A DNA stretch of 22,677 nucleotides from CAZZKE01 sp964655005 (GCA_964655005.1 CAZZKE010000047.1:1-22677); one strand, 5' to 3'. Shown: positions 6,524 to 14,809, numbered from the stretch's first letter. The notes: generated by a model not told the origin, from the letters alone. Program-made: numbers and translations.

Positions 6524-7003
6524 TCACCTTCTGCTGTGCAGCAACCGGGATTGCTGCCGCCTCCAGTCGCGGTCCTTGATATCGGCGCGTTTGTCGGCCT
6601 TCTGCTTGCCCCGCGCCAGGGCCAGATCGACTTTGGCGATACCCCGGTCATTGAAATAAATGCTTAAAGGGACCAGCGACATGCCCTTGCGATTAACGGC
6701 ATTGACCAGTTTCGATATCTCCCGCCTGTGCAGCAACAGCTTGCGCGGTCGTTTTGGGTCGTGGCTGAAGTGGCCGGCCGAATCGTATTCGGGAACATAG
6801 GCGTTCAGCAGAAACAGCTCGCCTTCCCGTTCATTGGCGAACGCCTCGGTAATGGTCGCCCGTCCGGCCCGTAACGATTTAACCTCTGTCCCGGACAACT
6901 GAATGCCGGCCTCGAAGTTTTCCTCAATAGCGAAATCATGCCGCGCCTTGCGATTCTGGGCGGCGATATTCGACGGCTTTTTTTTCTTTTTCCTGCTGGC
7001 CAT
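6524..7003 (-). CDS. smpB: SsrA-binding protein
   Basis: A 159-residue partner of tmRNA in rescue of stalled ribosomes. The conserved core is present: NRKARHDFAIEENFEAGIQL, SGTEVKSLRAGRATITEAFA, NAYVPEYDSAGHFSHDPKRPRKLLLH, and a basic C-terminal tail (KGMSLVPLSIYFNDRGIAKV, then KADKRADIKDRDWRRQQ) that enters the ribosome A site. Length is normal. The start at 7003 is 16 bases after dapA, so the two share a transcript. No tmRNA gene was seen in the window. Confidence 0.97.
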   Translation of the reverse strand: MASRKKKKKPSNIAAQNRKARHDFAIEENFEAGIQLSGTEVKSLRAGRATITEAFANEREGELFLLNAYVPEYDSAGHFSHDPKRPRKLLLHRREISKLVNAVNRKGMSLVPLSIYFNDRGIAKVDLALARGKQKADKRADIKDRDWRRQQSRLLHSRR

Positions 7004-7019
7004 CCGGGACCGTACCCGT

Positions 7020-7895
7020 TCAGTTCAGAAGGCCGGTGGAAACCAGGGCGTCCTTGACCATGGTTTTCGAGCTATCGGCGATTTCACAAAGCGGCAGGCG
7101 TGTCTCCGCCCGGCTTTTGCCAAGCAGGTGCGCGGCATACTTGACCGGGCCCGGACTGGCTTCGCAGAACATGGCGCCATGCAATGGCATCAGGCGGTCC
7201 TGCAATTCCATCACCGTGCTTATATCGCCGTCGGCCCAGGCGTCGTGCAACCGGGCGCACAGTCGCGGCGCAACGTTTGCCGTTACCGAAATACAGCCAT
7301 CACCGCCACCGGCCAGGAACGGCACGACCGTCGCGTCTTCGCCCGAAAGCTGGGTGAAATCGGCGCCAATGGCCAACCGCGTCAGCATCGGCCTGGCGAG
7401 ATCGCTGGTCGCGTCCTTGACGCCGACGATACCCGGCAATCGGGCCAGCCTGGCCATGGTTTCAATCGACATATCGACGACGCTGCGACCGGGAATGTTA
7501 TAGATGTATATGGGAATATCGGCGGCCTCGCTCGCCGCCTTGAAATGCCGATACTGACCTTCCGGGGTCGGCTTGTTGTAATAGGGCATAACCACCAGGG
7601 CGGCGTCGGCGCCGGCTTTGTGGGCATGTTTGACCAGGGAAATGGTTTCCGCCGTGGAATTGGAGCCGGCCCCGGCCATCACCGGCACCCGGCCCGCCGC
7701 CTGTTCGATGCACAGCTCGGTAACATGCATGTGTTCTTCGTGGCTAAGCGTCGGCGATTCACCGGTGGTGCCGCACGGTATAAGGCCGTCGGTCCCTTCG
7801 TTTATTTGCCATTCGACGAACGATTTGAAGCCGGCCTCGTCAACCTTGCCATCGACGAACGGGGTTATCAGGGCGACGCACGATCCCTTGAACAT
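7020..7895 (-). CDS. dapA: 4-hydroxy-tetrahydrodipicolinate synthase
   Basis: A 291-residue (beta/alpha)8-barrel enzyme that condenses pyruvate and aspartate semialdehyde in the diaminopimelate/lysine pathway. Catalytic residues match the family by position: Thr43 and Thr44 (CGTTGES), Tyr106 (VMPYYNKPT), Tyr132 (IYIYNIPGRS) and the Schiff-base Lys160 (GVKDATSD). An excellent GGAGGA precedes the ATG. The gene heads the minus-strand run dapA-smpB and diverges from the lytic transglycosylase; both relate to peptidoglycan supply or turnover. Confidence 0.97.
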   Translation of the reverse strand: MFKGSCVALITPFVDGKVDEAGFKSFVEWQINEGTDGLIPCGTTGESPTLSHEEHMHVTELCIEQAAGRVPVMAGAGSNSTAETISLVKHAHKAGADAALVVMPYYNKPTPEGQYRHFKAASEAADIPIYIYNIPGRSVVDMSIETMARLARLPGIVGVKDATSDLARPMLTRLAIGADFTQLSGEDATVVPFLAGGGDGCISVTANVAPRLCARLHDAWADGDISTVMELQDRLMPLHGAMFCEASPGPVKYAAHLLGKSRAETRLPLCEIADSSKTMVKDALVSTGLLN

Positions 7896-8033
7896 GGCTT
7901 CCTCCTAGCAGGTATTCGATTCAAGGCGCGAACCATACTCTTACCGCATTGGCCGGGCAAGCATGGCATTTCATCGCGACCCGGCTTGATATACAGGCCT
8001 CGGCCATCGTAGAGTCCCGTAGGGAGACCTTAA

Positions 8034-10010
8034 ATGCGCCAGATACTCTGCGTTATAACAGCCGTTTTTGCCATTGTCCTGACCGCTGTAAACGTGGTTT
8101 CGGCCGATGTTCTGTCCGCCGGCGACTCCCGGGTCGCCAAGGCTGCCTTCAAGGCGGCGGATCAGGAGCGTTGGAAAAAGGCCGCCCGGTTATCCGCGAA
8201 AGCGGAAAATCCACTGCTTCTGAAGACCTTCAAGTGGTTTGATTATTCCCGCCCGGGCGGGTCCGGTTCGTTTGCTGAAATAGCCGCCTTCATTACCGCA
8301 AACCCGGACTGGCCCTACCAGAACCTGTTGGCCCGCCGCGCCGAAGAGGCGATGACGGTCTCTCTCGACCCGCTAATCATCCTCGACTGGTTCAAGGACC
8401 GGCACCCGCTTTCGACCGCCGGTCGGACGCAATACATCCGCGCCCTGCTGGCGCGCGGCAAAAAGGATCAGGCGCGGGTCGAAATTCGTGACACATGGAT
8501 CAACGGCAACTTCGCCAAACGGCCGGAAAAACTGTTTTACAAGCGATACCGGCGATACCTGGAGGCCGGAGACAATCTCAAACGGCTCGACCGGCTGCTT
8601 TGGGAAGGCCGGAACTGGCCGTCGCGGCGGATGATATGGAAGATCAAATCCAATGATCGCGCCTTGGCCGAGGCCCGCCTGATGCTGCGCCAGCGGCTCG
8701 GCAACGTCGACAAGGCGATCGCCCGGGTAGCGCCGGAACTTAGAAACGATCCGGGACTGGTATATGAACGTTTGCAGTGGCGCCGCCGCAAGGGGAAATT
8801 TGAATCGGCGGTAGAACTGCTGAGCCCGGCGCCGGACAATCTTGTCAGGCCGGAATTATGGTGGAAGGAACGCTCCTATCTGGCCCGTAAGGCCTTGCAG
8901 AAGGGCCATATAACCGATGCCTACAGAATTGTCGCCGACCATCGCCTGAAGCAGGGGCCGGGCTTCGCCGAGGCGGAATGGATGGCCGGGTGGATATCGC
9001 TGCGCTTCCTGGAAGAGCCGGAAACCGCCATGAAGCATTTCCTGACCATGTATCGGGGCGTCAAATACCCAATCAGCCGGGCCCGCGGCGCCTATTGGGC
9101 GGCCCGGTCGGCGGAGGCCCTGGGCGACCAGGAAACGGCCGATACCTGGTACCGCGTCGCCGCCAAATTGCCGACCACCTATTACGGCCAGCTGGCCGCT
9201 TCCAGGCTCGGCCCCGGCCATGGCTTGCGCCTGCCCGAGAATATATCGCCGCCGCCGGGTGAAGCCGAGGCCTTCGCCCGTCATGAACTTAACCGGGTTA
9301 TGAAAATGCTGGCGCAAATAGGCGAAACCGACCGTCTTAAGCCTTTTGCCATGGCCCTCGCCAAATCCGGCGTGGCGCCTTCGTGGCGAAAAATGACGGC
9401 GGAACTGGCCCAGACGCTGGATCGACCGGACCTGGCCATCGCCATCGCCAAAAAATCGAGCCGCGACGGCGAAGAGCTTATTGATATGGGCTATCCGATC
9501 CTGACCCCACCGCCCATGCGGGCCAGGGCGCTGGACTACAAGCTGGAAAAACCGCTGGTGCTGGCCATGATCCGGCAGGAAAGCGCATTCCGCACGAAAG
9601 CGAGAAGCGGTGCGAACGCCCGCGGCCTGATGCAATTGATGCCGGCGACGGCGAAACGCATCGCCCGGCAGCTGCGGATTCCATATTCGAAAAAGCGGCT
9701 GACCGGCGATGCGCAGTACAACATGCTGCTTGGCCAGGCCTATGTCGCCGGATTGATCGATGAATTCGAAGGTTCCTACGTGCTGTCGCTGGCCGCTTAT
9801 AACGCCGGACCGGCACGGGCCAGAAAATGGCTACGCCTGAATGGCCGGCCCGGTGACCAGGGCGTCGACAACGTTGACTGGATTGAAATGATCCCGATAA
9901 GCGAAACCCGTAACTACGTGCAGCGGGTCCTGGAAAACCTTCAGGTTTACCGGCTACGGATATCCGGCACCGAAGTGGCCGAAACTCTTGAAGGCGATCT
10001 CTCAAGATAA
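8034..10010 (+). CDS. Slt-type soluble lytic murein transglycosylase
   Basis: A 658-residue periplasmic enzyme, close to the 645 of E. coli Slt70. The first 24 residues (MRQILCVITAVFAIVLTAVN...SADV) form a signal peptide. About 30-470 is a helical superhelix rich in Trp and Arg. The catalytic SLT domain spans about 500-640: MIRQESAFRTKARSGANARG with catalytic Glu516, then GLMQLMPATAKRIAR and SLAAYNAGPARARKWL. It cleaves the MurNAc-GlcNAc bond to give 1,6-anhydro products. A GGGAGA is six bases before the start. The 138-base divergent region shared with dapA must hold both promoters; I see no clear operator there. The downstream haloacid dehalogenase gene follows after 33 bases. Confidence 0.93.
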   Translation: MRQILCVITAVFAIVLTAVNVVSADVLSAGDSRVAKAAFKAADQERWKKAARLSAKAENPLLLKTFKWFDYSRPGGSGSFAEIAAFITANPDWPYQNLLARRAEEAMTVSLDPLIILDWFKDRHPLSTAGRTQYIRALLARGKKDQARVEIRDTWINGNFAKRPEKLFYKRYRRYLEAGDNLKRLDRLLWEGRNWPSRRMIWKIKSNDRALAEARLMLRQRLGNVDKAIARVAPELRNDPGLVYERLQWRRRKGKFESAVELLSPAPDNLVRPELWWKERSYLARKALQKGHITDAYRIVADHRLKQGPGFAEAEWMAGWISLRFLEEPETAMKHFLTMYRGVKYPISRARGAYWAARSAEALGDQETADTWYRVAAKLPTTYYGQLAASRLGPGHGLRLPENISPPPGEAEAFARHELNRVMKMLAQIGETDRLKPFAMALAKSGVAPSWRKMTAELAQTLDRPDLAIAIAKKSSRDGEELIDMGYPILTPPPMRARALDYKLEKPLVLAMIRQESAFRTKARSGANARGLMQLMPATAKRIARQLRIPYSKKRLTGDAQYNMLLGQAYVAGLIDEFEGSYVLSLAAYNAGPARARKWLRLNGRPGDQGVDNVDWIEMIPISETRNYVQRVLENLQVYRLRISGTEVAETLEGDLSR

Positions 10011-10043
10011 TCTCATAACTAGCTATAATAATTGGATAAAATA

Positions 10044-10718
10044 ATGGATAATATTGACGCATGCGTTTTTGACGCCTATGGAACACTGTTCGATGTTACC
10101 GCCGCTGCCGGCAGATGCACCGACACCCTTGGCGACCGGGCCGCCCCCTTGTCCACCCTGTGGCGCAGCAAGCAACTGGAATACACCTGGTTACGATCCT
10201 TGATGGATGAATATGTCGATTTCTGGCAAGTAACCAGCGATGGACTGGATTACGCGCTGGAAACCATGGGACTGGACGGCGATGGCGAGCTTCGTCAGCG
10301 GCTGCTGAACATATATATGGAACTGGATGCTTATGACGAGGTCAAGGATGTCCTGACGCGCCTGAAAAATGGCAATATGAAATGCGCGATCCTGTCCAAC
10401 GGGACACCGAAGATGCTGCAATCGGCGGTCAGTAACGCCGGTATTTCCGACCTGCTGGACGATGTCATGTCAGTTGACGATATCGATATCTACAAGCCCT
10501 ATATCAGCGTCTATCAGATGGCCGTCGATAACCTGGGCATACCGGCGGAACAAATTTGCTTCATGTCGTCCAATGCCTGGGATGCCTCGGGCGCCGCAAA
10601 TTTCGGGTTCAGGGTCAATTGGGTCAATCGCTTCGGACAGAAAAGCGAGCGGCTCCCGGGGACGCCGGAAAATGAATTAAAGACCCTGTCTGAACTGCCG
10701 CCGCTTTTCGGCCTGTAA
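10044..10718 (+). CDS. L-2-haloacid dehalogenase (HAD superfamily, type II)
   Basis: A 224-residue cytosolic hydrolase. Motif I is ACVFDAYGTLFD with nucleophile Asp10; motif II is ILSNGTPKML; the conserved Lys is in IYKPYISVY; motif III is FMSSNAWDASGAANFGFRVN. The SSNAWD version is diagnostic for L-2-haloacid dehalogenases rather than generic HAD phosphatases. A TTG at 10032 would add four residues (MDKI); the ATG at 10044 is preferred because nucleophile Asp10 then falls where it does in characterised members. Neither start has a clear ribosome-binding site. Its TAA stop is formed where the palindromic element begins. The natural substrate could be haloacetate or a similar acid. Confidence 0.88.
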   Translation: MDNIDACVFDAYGTLFDVTAAAGRCTDTLGDRAAPLSTLWRSKQLEYTWLRSLMDEYVDFWQVTSDGLDYALETMGLDGDGELRQRLLNIYMELDAYDEVKDVLTRLKNGNMKCAILSNGTPKMLQSAVSNAGISDLLDDVMSVDDIDIYKPYISVYQMAVDNLGIPAEQICFMSSNAWDASGAANFGFRVNWVNRFGQKSERLPGTPENELKTLSELPPLFGL

Positions 10719-10878
10719 TACCAAGTTGCAGAGAGAATGACCCATAGAGATCGTCACAGCAGTCCTTCGGGTAGGAGAGAAGCCGCCGGCGATGCGATCG
10801 CATCGTCAAGGCTTTTCGACGCCCTCCGAAGGTCTGCTGTGACGATCTCTATGGGTCATTCTCTCTGCAACTTGGTAT
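10718..10878. mobile_element. 161-bp palindromic MITE-like element
   Basis: The segment starts ATACCAAGTTGCAGAGAGAA and ends with the exact reverse complement. The outer 45 bases of each arm are perfectly inverted; after one mismatch another seven pair (CCTTCGG), then an imperfect stretch, then a perfect 16-bp palindrome in the centre (10790-10805, CGATGCGATCGCATCG). The whole element can fold into one long hairpin. It encodes nothing on its own. Related ends occur at 3319 and 22625, so it belongs to a dispersed family. A short non-autonomous element mobilised by a transposase encoded elsewhere is likely. No clear target duplication is visible beyond an AT-rich TA context at the ends. Confidence 0.8.
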
Positions 10879-10883
10879 CAGGC

Positions 10884-11864
10884 ATGAAAAATCTGCCCAC
10901 GGCGGACGATATCCGCCGCGCCGCGACAATCCTGGAAGGCAAGGCCCGCGAGACCCCCCTGCTGCAATCGCCGTTGTTGAACGAACGCCTGGGCTGCCGG
11001 CTGCTGATTAAGCCGGAAATGCTGCAAGTGACGGGATCTTTCAAGTTTCGCGGCGCCTATAACCGTCTTTCGCAAATAGCCGAACCGGACATAAATAAAG
11101 GCGTTGTCGCATTTTCCTCCGGCAATCACGCACAAGGGGTGGCGCTGGCGGCGCGACTGCTGGAAATGCCGGCCTGGATTTTCATGCCGGACGACGCGCC
11201 CGCCATGAAAATCGACAATACCAGGGCCTATGGCGCCCGGGTCGTGACCTACGACCGGCACAACGACGATCGCGAGTCCCTGGCCAAACAATTGGCCATC
11301 GATCATGGCGCGGCCCTGATCAGCCCTTACGACGACCCGGCGATCATCGCCGGACAAGGCACCGTCGGCCTGGAAATAGCGGCGCAAATGCGACGCCTGG
11401 AAATTCGCGCCGATATGGTTCTGGCGCCCTGCGGCGGCGGCGGTTTGGCCGCCGGGACGGCGCTGGCGCTGGCCGGGGAAAGCCCCGGCACGAAGGTATT
11501 TTCGGTGGAACCCCGGTATTTTGACGACACCGCCCGCTCTCTCGCCGCCGGCAAACGGCTCAAGAACAAGCCCGGTCATCGATCCATCTGCGATGCCCTG
11601 ATGATCCCGGAGCCCGGTAAACTGACGTTCGATCTGAACCGGCGACTGCTCGCCGGCGGCCTGGCGGTATCGGATGAAGATGTCGGCAAGGCGATGCTTA
11701 GCGCATTCAACCATCTGAAACTGGTGTCGGAACCGAGCGGCGCCGTGGCCCTTGCCGCCGTGCTGAGCGGGGCCGTGGATGTTACCGGCCTGACGGTGGT
11801 GGTCGTGATGTCCGGGGGCAATGTCGGGTCCGAAACCTTTCGGCGGGCGGCTTCAGGACGCTAG
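10884..11864 (+). CDS. threonine/serine dehydratase (PLP fold II; serine racemase-like)
   Basis: A 326-residue pyridoxal-phosphate enzyme without the C-terminal regulatory ACT domain, so a catabolic-type threonine/serine dehydratase or serine racemase. The PLP lysine is Lys54 in TGSFKFRGAYN; SSGNHAQGVA binds substrate, CGGGGLAAG is the phosphate loop, and VVMSGGNVG is the C-terminal cofactor motif. The ATG at 10884 gives a normal N-terminus (MKNLPTADDIRRAATILEG). The frame is open further upstream through the palindromic element to an ATG at 10737, which would add 49 residues unlike the family. No good ribosome-binding site precedes 10884, so the inserted element may have displaced the native leader. 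The last 12 bases overlap the convergent bactofilin gene. Confidence 0.9.
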   Translation: MKNLPTADDIRRAATILEGKARETPLLQSPLLNERLGCRLLIKPEMLQVTGSFKFRGAYNRLSQIAEPDINKGVVAFSSGNHAQGVALAARLLEMPAWIFMPDDAPAMKIDNTRAYGARVVTYDRHNDDRESLAKQLAIDHGAALISPYDDPAIIAGQGTVGLEIAAQMRRLEIRADMVLAPCGGGGLAAGTALALAGESPGTKVFSVEPRYFDDTARSLAAGKRLKNKPGHRSICDALMIPEPGKLTFDLNRRLLAGGLAVSDEDVGKAMLSAFNHLKLVSEPSGAVALAAVLSGAVDVTGLTVVVVMSGGNVGSETFRRAASGR

Positions 11865-12335
11865 ATTCGGGGCCGCCACAGGTGGTTTCACGGTCGATTG
11901 ACTGCTTTGGCTGCTCTGACCGGCTTTCGCGACGCTCGCCTTGCCGGCATCGTGCGATTCAGTTTCACCAATTCTTTTGCACAGCCCTTCCAGGAAAGCG
12001 CCGGGTTCGATGGCCAGATTTTCATGCAGTATGTCGCCGACAACGTGCGCCGTCTTGGCGAGAATCACTTCGCGGGCTTTGATTTGACCGTCTATCTTGC
12101 CATAGACATTGATGGAATCGGCGACGATCTGGCCCCTTATATCGGCGGTCTCGCCAACTAAAAGTTTTTTTGTCGAGATATCACCCAGAATCACGCCATC
12201 GACCTGAATCTCGCCCTTGCTGTCCAGATTTCCTATAATCTTCAAATCGGCGCTGATAATTGAAGGGGCCGCAGGCTTGGCGGGCGCCGCGGCTTGGGAA
12301 ATTTTCGACTGGGGTTTCTTATTCTTGGAAAACAT
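11853..12335 (-). CDS. bactofilin
   Basis: A 160-residue polymer-forming cytoskeletal protein. Residues about 25-115 are the repetitive right-handed beta-helix (SADLKIIGNLDSKGEIQVDG, then VGETADIRGQIVADSINVYG and KIDGQIKAREVILAKTAHVV). Both tails are low-complexity and rich in Ala, Pro, Ser and Gln, as usual. Bactofilins assemble into nucleotide-free filaments at the membrane and organise cell-wall enzymes that shape curvature, stalks or poles. The start overlaps the end of the M23 endopeptidase gene by 17 bases, which indicates translational coupling and a joint role. Confidence 0.95.
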   Translation of the reverse strand: MFSKNKKPQSKISQAAAPAKPAAPSIISADLKIIGNLDSKGEIQVDGVILGDISTKKLLVGETADIRGQIVADSINVYGKIDGQIKAREVILAKTAHVVGDILHENLAIEPGAFLEGLCKRIGETESHDAGKASVAKAGQSSQSSQSTVKPPVAAPNLAS

Positions 12336-13638
12336 ATCGTCCCGCCTTGAAAAATTTAATCGGGTTCAGGTTTCTTCCCTGAAAGGCAATTTCGTAATGA
12401 AGATGCGCCCCGGTGCTGCGTCCGGACGAACCGACTAGCCCGATCTTATCACGGAAATTAACCCGCTGGCCCTTTTTAACGAGAATTTTGTACAGATGCC
12501 CATATCGGGTTCTTATGCCGGAACCGTGATCGATTTCAATAAACCGGCCATACTTTCCTTTCCAGCCGGCCCTGACGACTTTACCGGGCGCCCCCACATA
12601 AACGCCCGATTTAAGCGGGCTGGCCATATCCAGTCCGTAATGAGCCGCCCACTTTTTATTGACCGGGTCGCGCCGTTTTCCGAACCGGCTGGTCACCCGG
12701 TACGAGGTCAGCGGCGAAACCAGTGGCAGCTTGCCCATAACATCCTGCAAGGCTTCCGATTGCATTAATTGCTGGTCAAGTTCGGTCAGGCTGGCCTTTA
12801 GTTTGCTGGCCGCCACGCCATCCAGTTTGGCCGGAATGAACGGGCCGCCCTGCCCCCGCAAAATACCGCCTTTGGCGGCCAGCAACTTTTCGGTATCGAC
12901 CCCGGCCAATTGGATAACCCGCTGCATGTTGTCATTATAGCCGATGGCGCGTTCCTTAAGTGTCTGAACCGCCCCGATTTCGGTTTTTTCAAGATCGTCC
13001 AGGCGGGTTTCCAGGCTGGCGATTTGACGCCGCATGCGCGAGCCTTCAAACAGCGATTTATTACGTTCGCCGATTACCTGCTGCAAATCACCTTCGACGG
13101 TATTGAGATTGTCTTTAAGCGCGAAATTGTGGCTGTTGATAGTCAACAGTTTACCTTCGGCTTCGGAAAGCTGCCGGCGCAATTCCTCACGGGCCAGACG
13201 AACCTTTTCGCGTTCCTGTTCGGTCGATTGCAATTGCGCGGAAACGACCTTCAGGTTTTGCTGTAAGCCGGCGTTTTGCTGGACCAGCCCCAGCATCATG
13301 GAATGATTTTCCTCCAGATCACTGGTGATCGAGGTAAATTTCTGCTGATAACTGGCGACTTCCATGAGCAGGCTGCGATAGGCCAGCCGCGCCGAGGCAA
13401 TATCGCCGTCCTTGCTTTCCAGGATTTTTTCGTGCAGCACATAACTGACGCTGGTGTATGTCGTCCAGCCGCCGAAAAGAAGCAGCATGCCGACCACGCC
13501 CAATTGCAAACGATAGGACAGCGTAACGAACGACACCCGGCCAGCGGTGCGAAGAACTATCTGGCGTTCGGGAAACAACCTGTGTGTCAGGCGCCTCAAC
13601 CGCACCAGGAAGCCGCCGTGCTTCTCGGTTTTTCGCAT
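12319..13638 (-). CDS. membrane-anchored coiled-coil M23 endopeptidase
   Basis: A 439-residue protein starting at the ATG at 13638, with an AGAAGG nine bases upstream; the frame is open another 39 codons but those residues look random. It has a short basic cytoplasmic tail (1-40), one membrane helix (about 43-65), a periplasmic coiled coil (about 90-235, rich in Glu, Leu and Gln) and a LytM/M23 domain. Zinc ligands are His333 and Asp337 (HYGLD) and His414 in HLH, with His412 and His381 as the other catalytic histidines, so it should be active. M23 enzymes cut peptidoglycan cross-bridges. The pairing with bactofilin is a recurring arrangement in which the filament positions the hydrolase. Confidence 0.93.
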   Translation of the reverse strand: MRKTEKHGGFLVRLRRLTHRLFPERQIVLRTAGRVSFVTLSYRLQLGVVGMLLLFGGWTTYTSVSYVLHEKILESKDGDIASARLAYRSLLMEVASYQQKFTSITSDLEENHSMMLGLVQQNAGLQQNLKVVSAQLQSTEQEREKVRLAREELRRQLSEAEGKLLTINSHNFALKDNLNTVEGDLQQVIGERNKSLFEGSRMRRQIASLETRLDDLEKTEIGAVQTLKERAIGYNDNMQRVIQLAGVDTEKLLAAKGGILRGQGGPFIPAKLDGVAASKLKASLTELDQQLMQSEALQDVMGKLPLVSPLTSYRVTSRFGKRRDPVNKKWAAHYGLDMASPLKSGVYVGAPGKVVRAGWKGKYGRFIEIDHGSGIRTRYGHLYKILVKKGQRVNFRDKIGLVGSSGRSTGAHLHYEIAFQGRNLNPIKFFKAGRYVFQE

Positions 13639-13784
13639 CAGGTAATGCCTTCTTTGTCCCAATAACCCTACCCGGTTTCCGCGCCGGATGTTATTACCCA
13701 CCGGATTCCCTCGTCCGTGGCCTGTGAAAGTATCGTCTAGAGCCCTTTGTTGCAAGGCTGTTGGTATGGTTAAAATAGCATTTA

Positions 13785-13806
13785 CACGCTTATGGCACGC
13801 TTATGG
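13785..13806. repeat. 11-bp perfect tandem duplication at the pgpA start
   Basis: CACGCTTATGG occurs twice in immediate succession (13785-13795 and 13796-13806). Each copy contains an ATG. The second is the assumed pgpA start at 13803; the first is out of frame with it (11 bases apart). No ribosome-binding site precedes either. The 164-base interval to the divergent M23 gene otherwise holds only AT-richer sequence with no clear promoter. Confidence 0.7.
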
Positions 13807-14315
13807 TAAGTAAAATGCCGCAAGATATCCTGGGGTCGGTTGCCAAATTGGCAAATCCGGCGGTTTTGCTGGCCACCTGGTTCGGCTCGGGGCTGCTGCC
13901 CAAGGCGCCTGGAACCTGGGGTTCGCTAGCCGCCCTGCCGCTGGCATGGGTAATTCACATGAACGCCGGATGGGTCGGGCTGGCGGTCGGCGTGGTGATC
14001 GTGTTTTTCGTTGGTATCTGGGCGGCCGATGGCTACACCGCGCGACTCGGCGGCGACGACCCCGGACCGGTAGTCATCGATGAAGTCGCCGGGCAGTGGC
14101 TTACCCTGCTTCCGGTCGCCTGGCTTGCCCCGTTTTCACCGGATATAGTCGGCTATGGCGTAGCCTTCGTGCTGTTCCGCCTGGCCGATATCATCAAACC
14201 GTGGCCGGTTTGCTGGGCCGACCGGACCATCAAGGGCGGGCTGGGAATCATGCTCGATGACCTGCTGGCTGGAATCTATGCCGGCCTGGCGGTAGTGCTG
14301 ATTATGTGGACGTAG
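13803..14315 (+). CDS. pgpA: phosphatidylglycerophosphatase A
   Basis: A 170-residue inner-membrane phosphatase that makes phosphatidylglycerol from its phosphate precursor. Family motifs are clear: WFGSGLLPKAPGTWGSLAAL, DDPGPVVIDEVAGQW (the acidic metal-binding segment), FVLFRLADIIKPWPVCWADR and GLGIMLDDLLAGIYAG. About four hydrophobic helices are visible. An in-frame ATG at 13815 would shorten it by four residues; neither start has a Shine-Dalgarno match. The pncC gene begins two bases after the stop, so the pair is co-transcribed, as often seen in proteobacteria. Confidence 0.95.
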   Translation: MVSKMPQDILGSVAKLANPAVLLATWFGSGLLPKAPGTWGSLAALPLAWVIHMNAGWVGLAVGVVIVFFVGIWAADGYTARLGGDDPGPVVIDEVAGQWLTLLPVAWLAPFSPDIVGYGVAFVLFRLADIIKPWPVCWADRTIKGGLGIMLDDLLAGIYAGLAVVLIMWT

Positions 14316-14317
14316 CG

Positions 14318-14809
14318 ATGTATCCTGACAGCATCCTGGAACTGGCCGGACAGGTGCTCGTGTCCTGCCATAAAAGCGGACTGAAACTGGCCCTCGCGGA
14401 ATCCTGTACCGGCGGCCTGATCGCCGGCGCCCTAAGCGCCGTTCCGGGTTCGTCCGATGTTTTGGACCGGGCCTTCGTGACCTACGCCAACGAAGCCAAG
14501 ACCGAAATGCTGGGCGTGCCGCCGGAAATGCTGGCGGCCCATGGCGCAGTCAGCGAACCGGTGGCCCGCGCCATGGCCGAAGGGGCCATTCGACCGGCGG
14601 TAATTGATATTTCGGTCGCCGTCACCGGGATCGCCGGGCCGGGCGGCGGCAGCGATGAAAAACCGGTCGGCCTAGTCCATCTGGCCAGCGCCCGGGAAGG
14701 CGCCGCAACCCTGCACCGGCGCCAGATTTTTCGGGGCGACCGGGAATCGGTCCGTCTGCAAGCGGTGCAGGCGGCGCTGGAACTGCTGTTGCGACAGGCT
14801 CAGCGGTAA
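14318..14809 (+). CDS. pncC: nicotinamide-nucleotide amidase (CinA C-terminal domain, stand-alone)
   Basis: This 163-residue protein corresponds to the C-terminal domain of CinA only; the N-terminal MoCF/COG1058 domain is missing, as in E. coli PncC. Motifs are LALAESCTGGLIAGALSAVP (Ser29 region), FVTYANEAKTEMLGVP, and AVTGIAGPGGGSDEKPVGLV. The enzyme deamidates nicotinamide mononucleotide in the NAD salvage cycle. A GTG at 14306 overlapping the pgpA stop would add four residues; the ATG at 14318 is preferred. The last ten bases overlap the convergent ratA-like gene. Confidence 0.93.
   Translation: MYPDSILELAGQVLVSCHKSGLKLALAESCTGGLIAGALSAVPGSSDVLDRAFVTYANEAKTEMLGVPPEMLAAHGAVSEPVARAMAEGAIRPAVIDISVAVTGIAGPGGGSDEKPVGLVHLASAREGAATLHRRQIFRGDRESVRLQAVQAALELLLRQAQR

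Noticed and set aside
6903..8012. 369-codon open frame on the plus strand across smpB and dapA
   Set aside because: It lies opposite two firmly identified genes. Its translation is rich in Arg, Gly and His, as expected for the antisense frame of GC-rich coding DNA, and shows no domain.
10790..10805. Central palindrome with GCGATCGC as an independent HIP1-like or methylation site
   Set aside because: It is at the exact centre of the larger palindrome and is explained by the symmetry of that element.
10878..11714. 278-codon open frame opposite the threonine/serine dehydratase
   Set aside because: Antisense shadow of a gene with intact PLP motifs; no recognisable family.
13639..13755. 39-residue extension of the M23 endopeptidase
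   Set aside because: The sequence before MRKTEKHGGF looks random and would put unrelated residues before the basic cytoplasmic tail; the start at 13638 has a ribosome-binding site.
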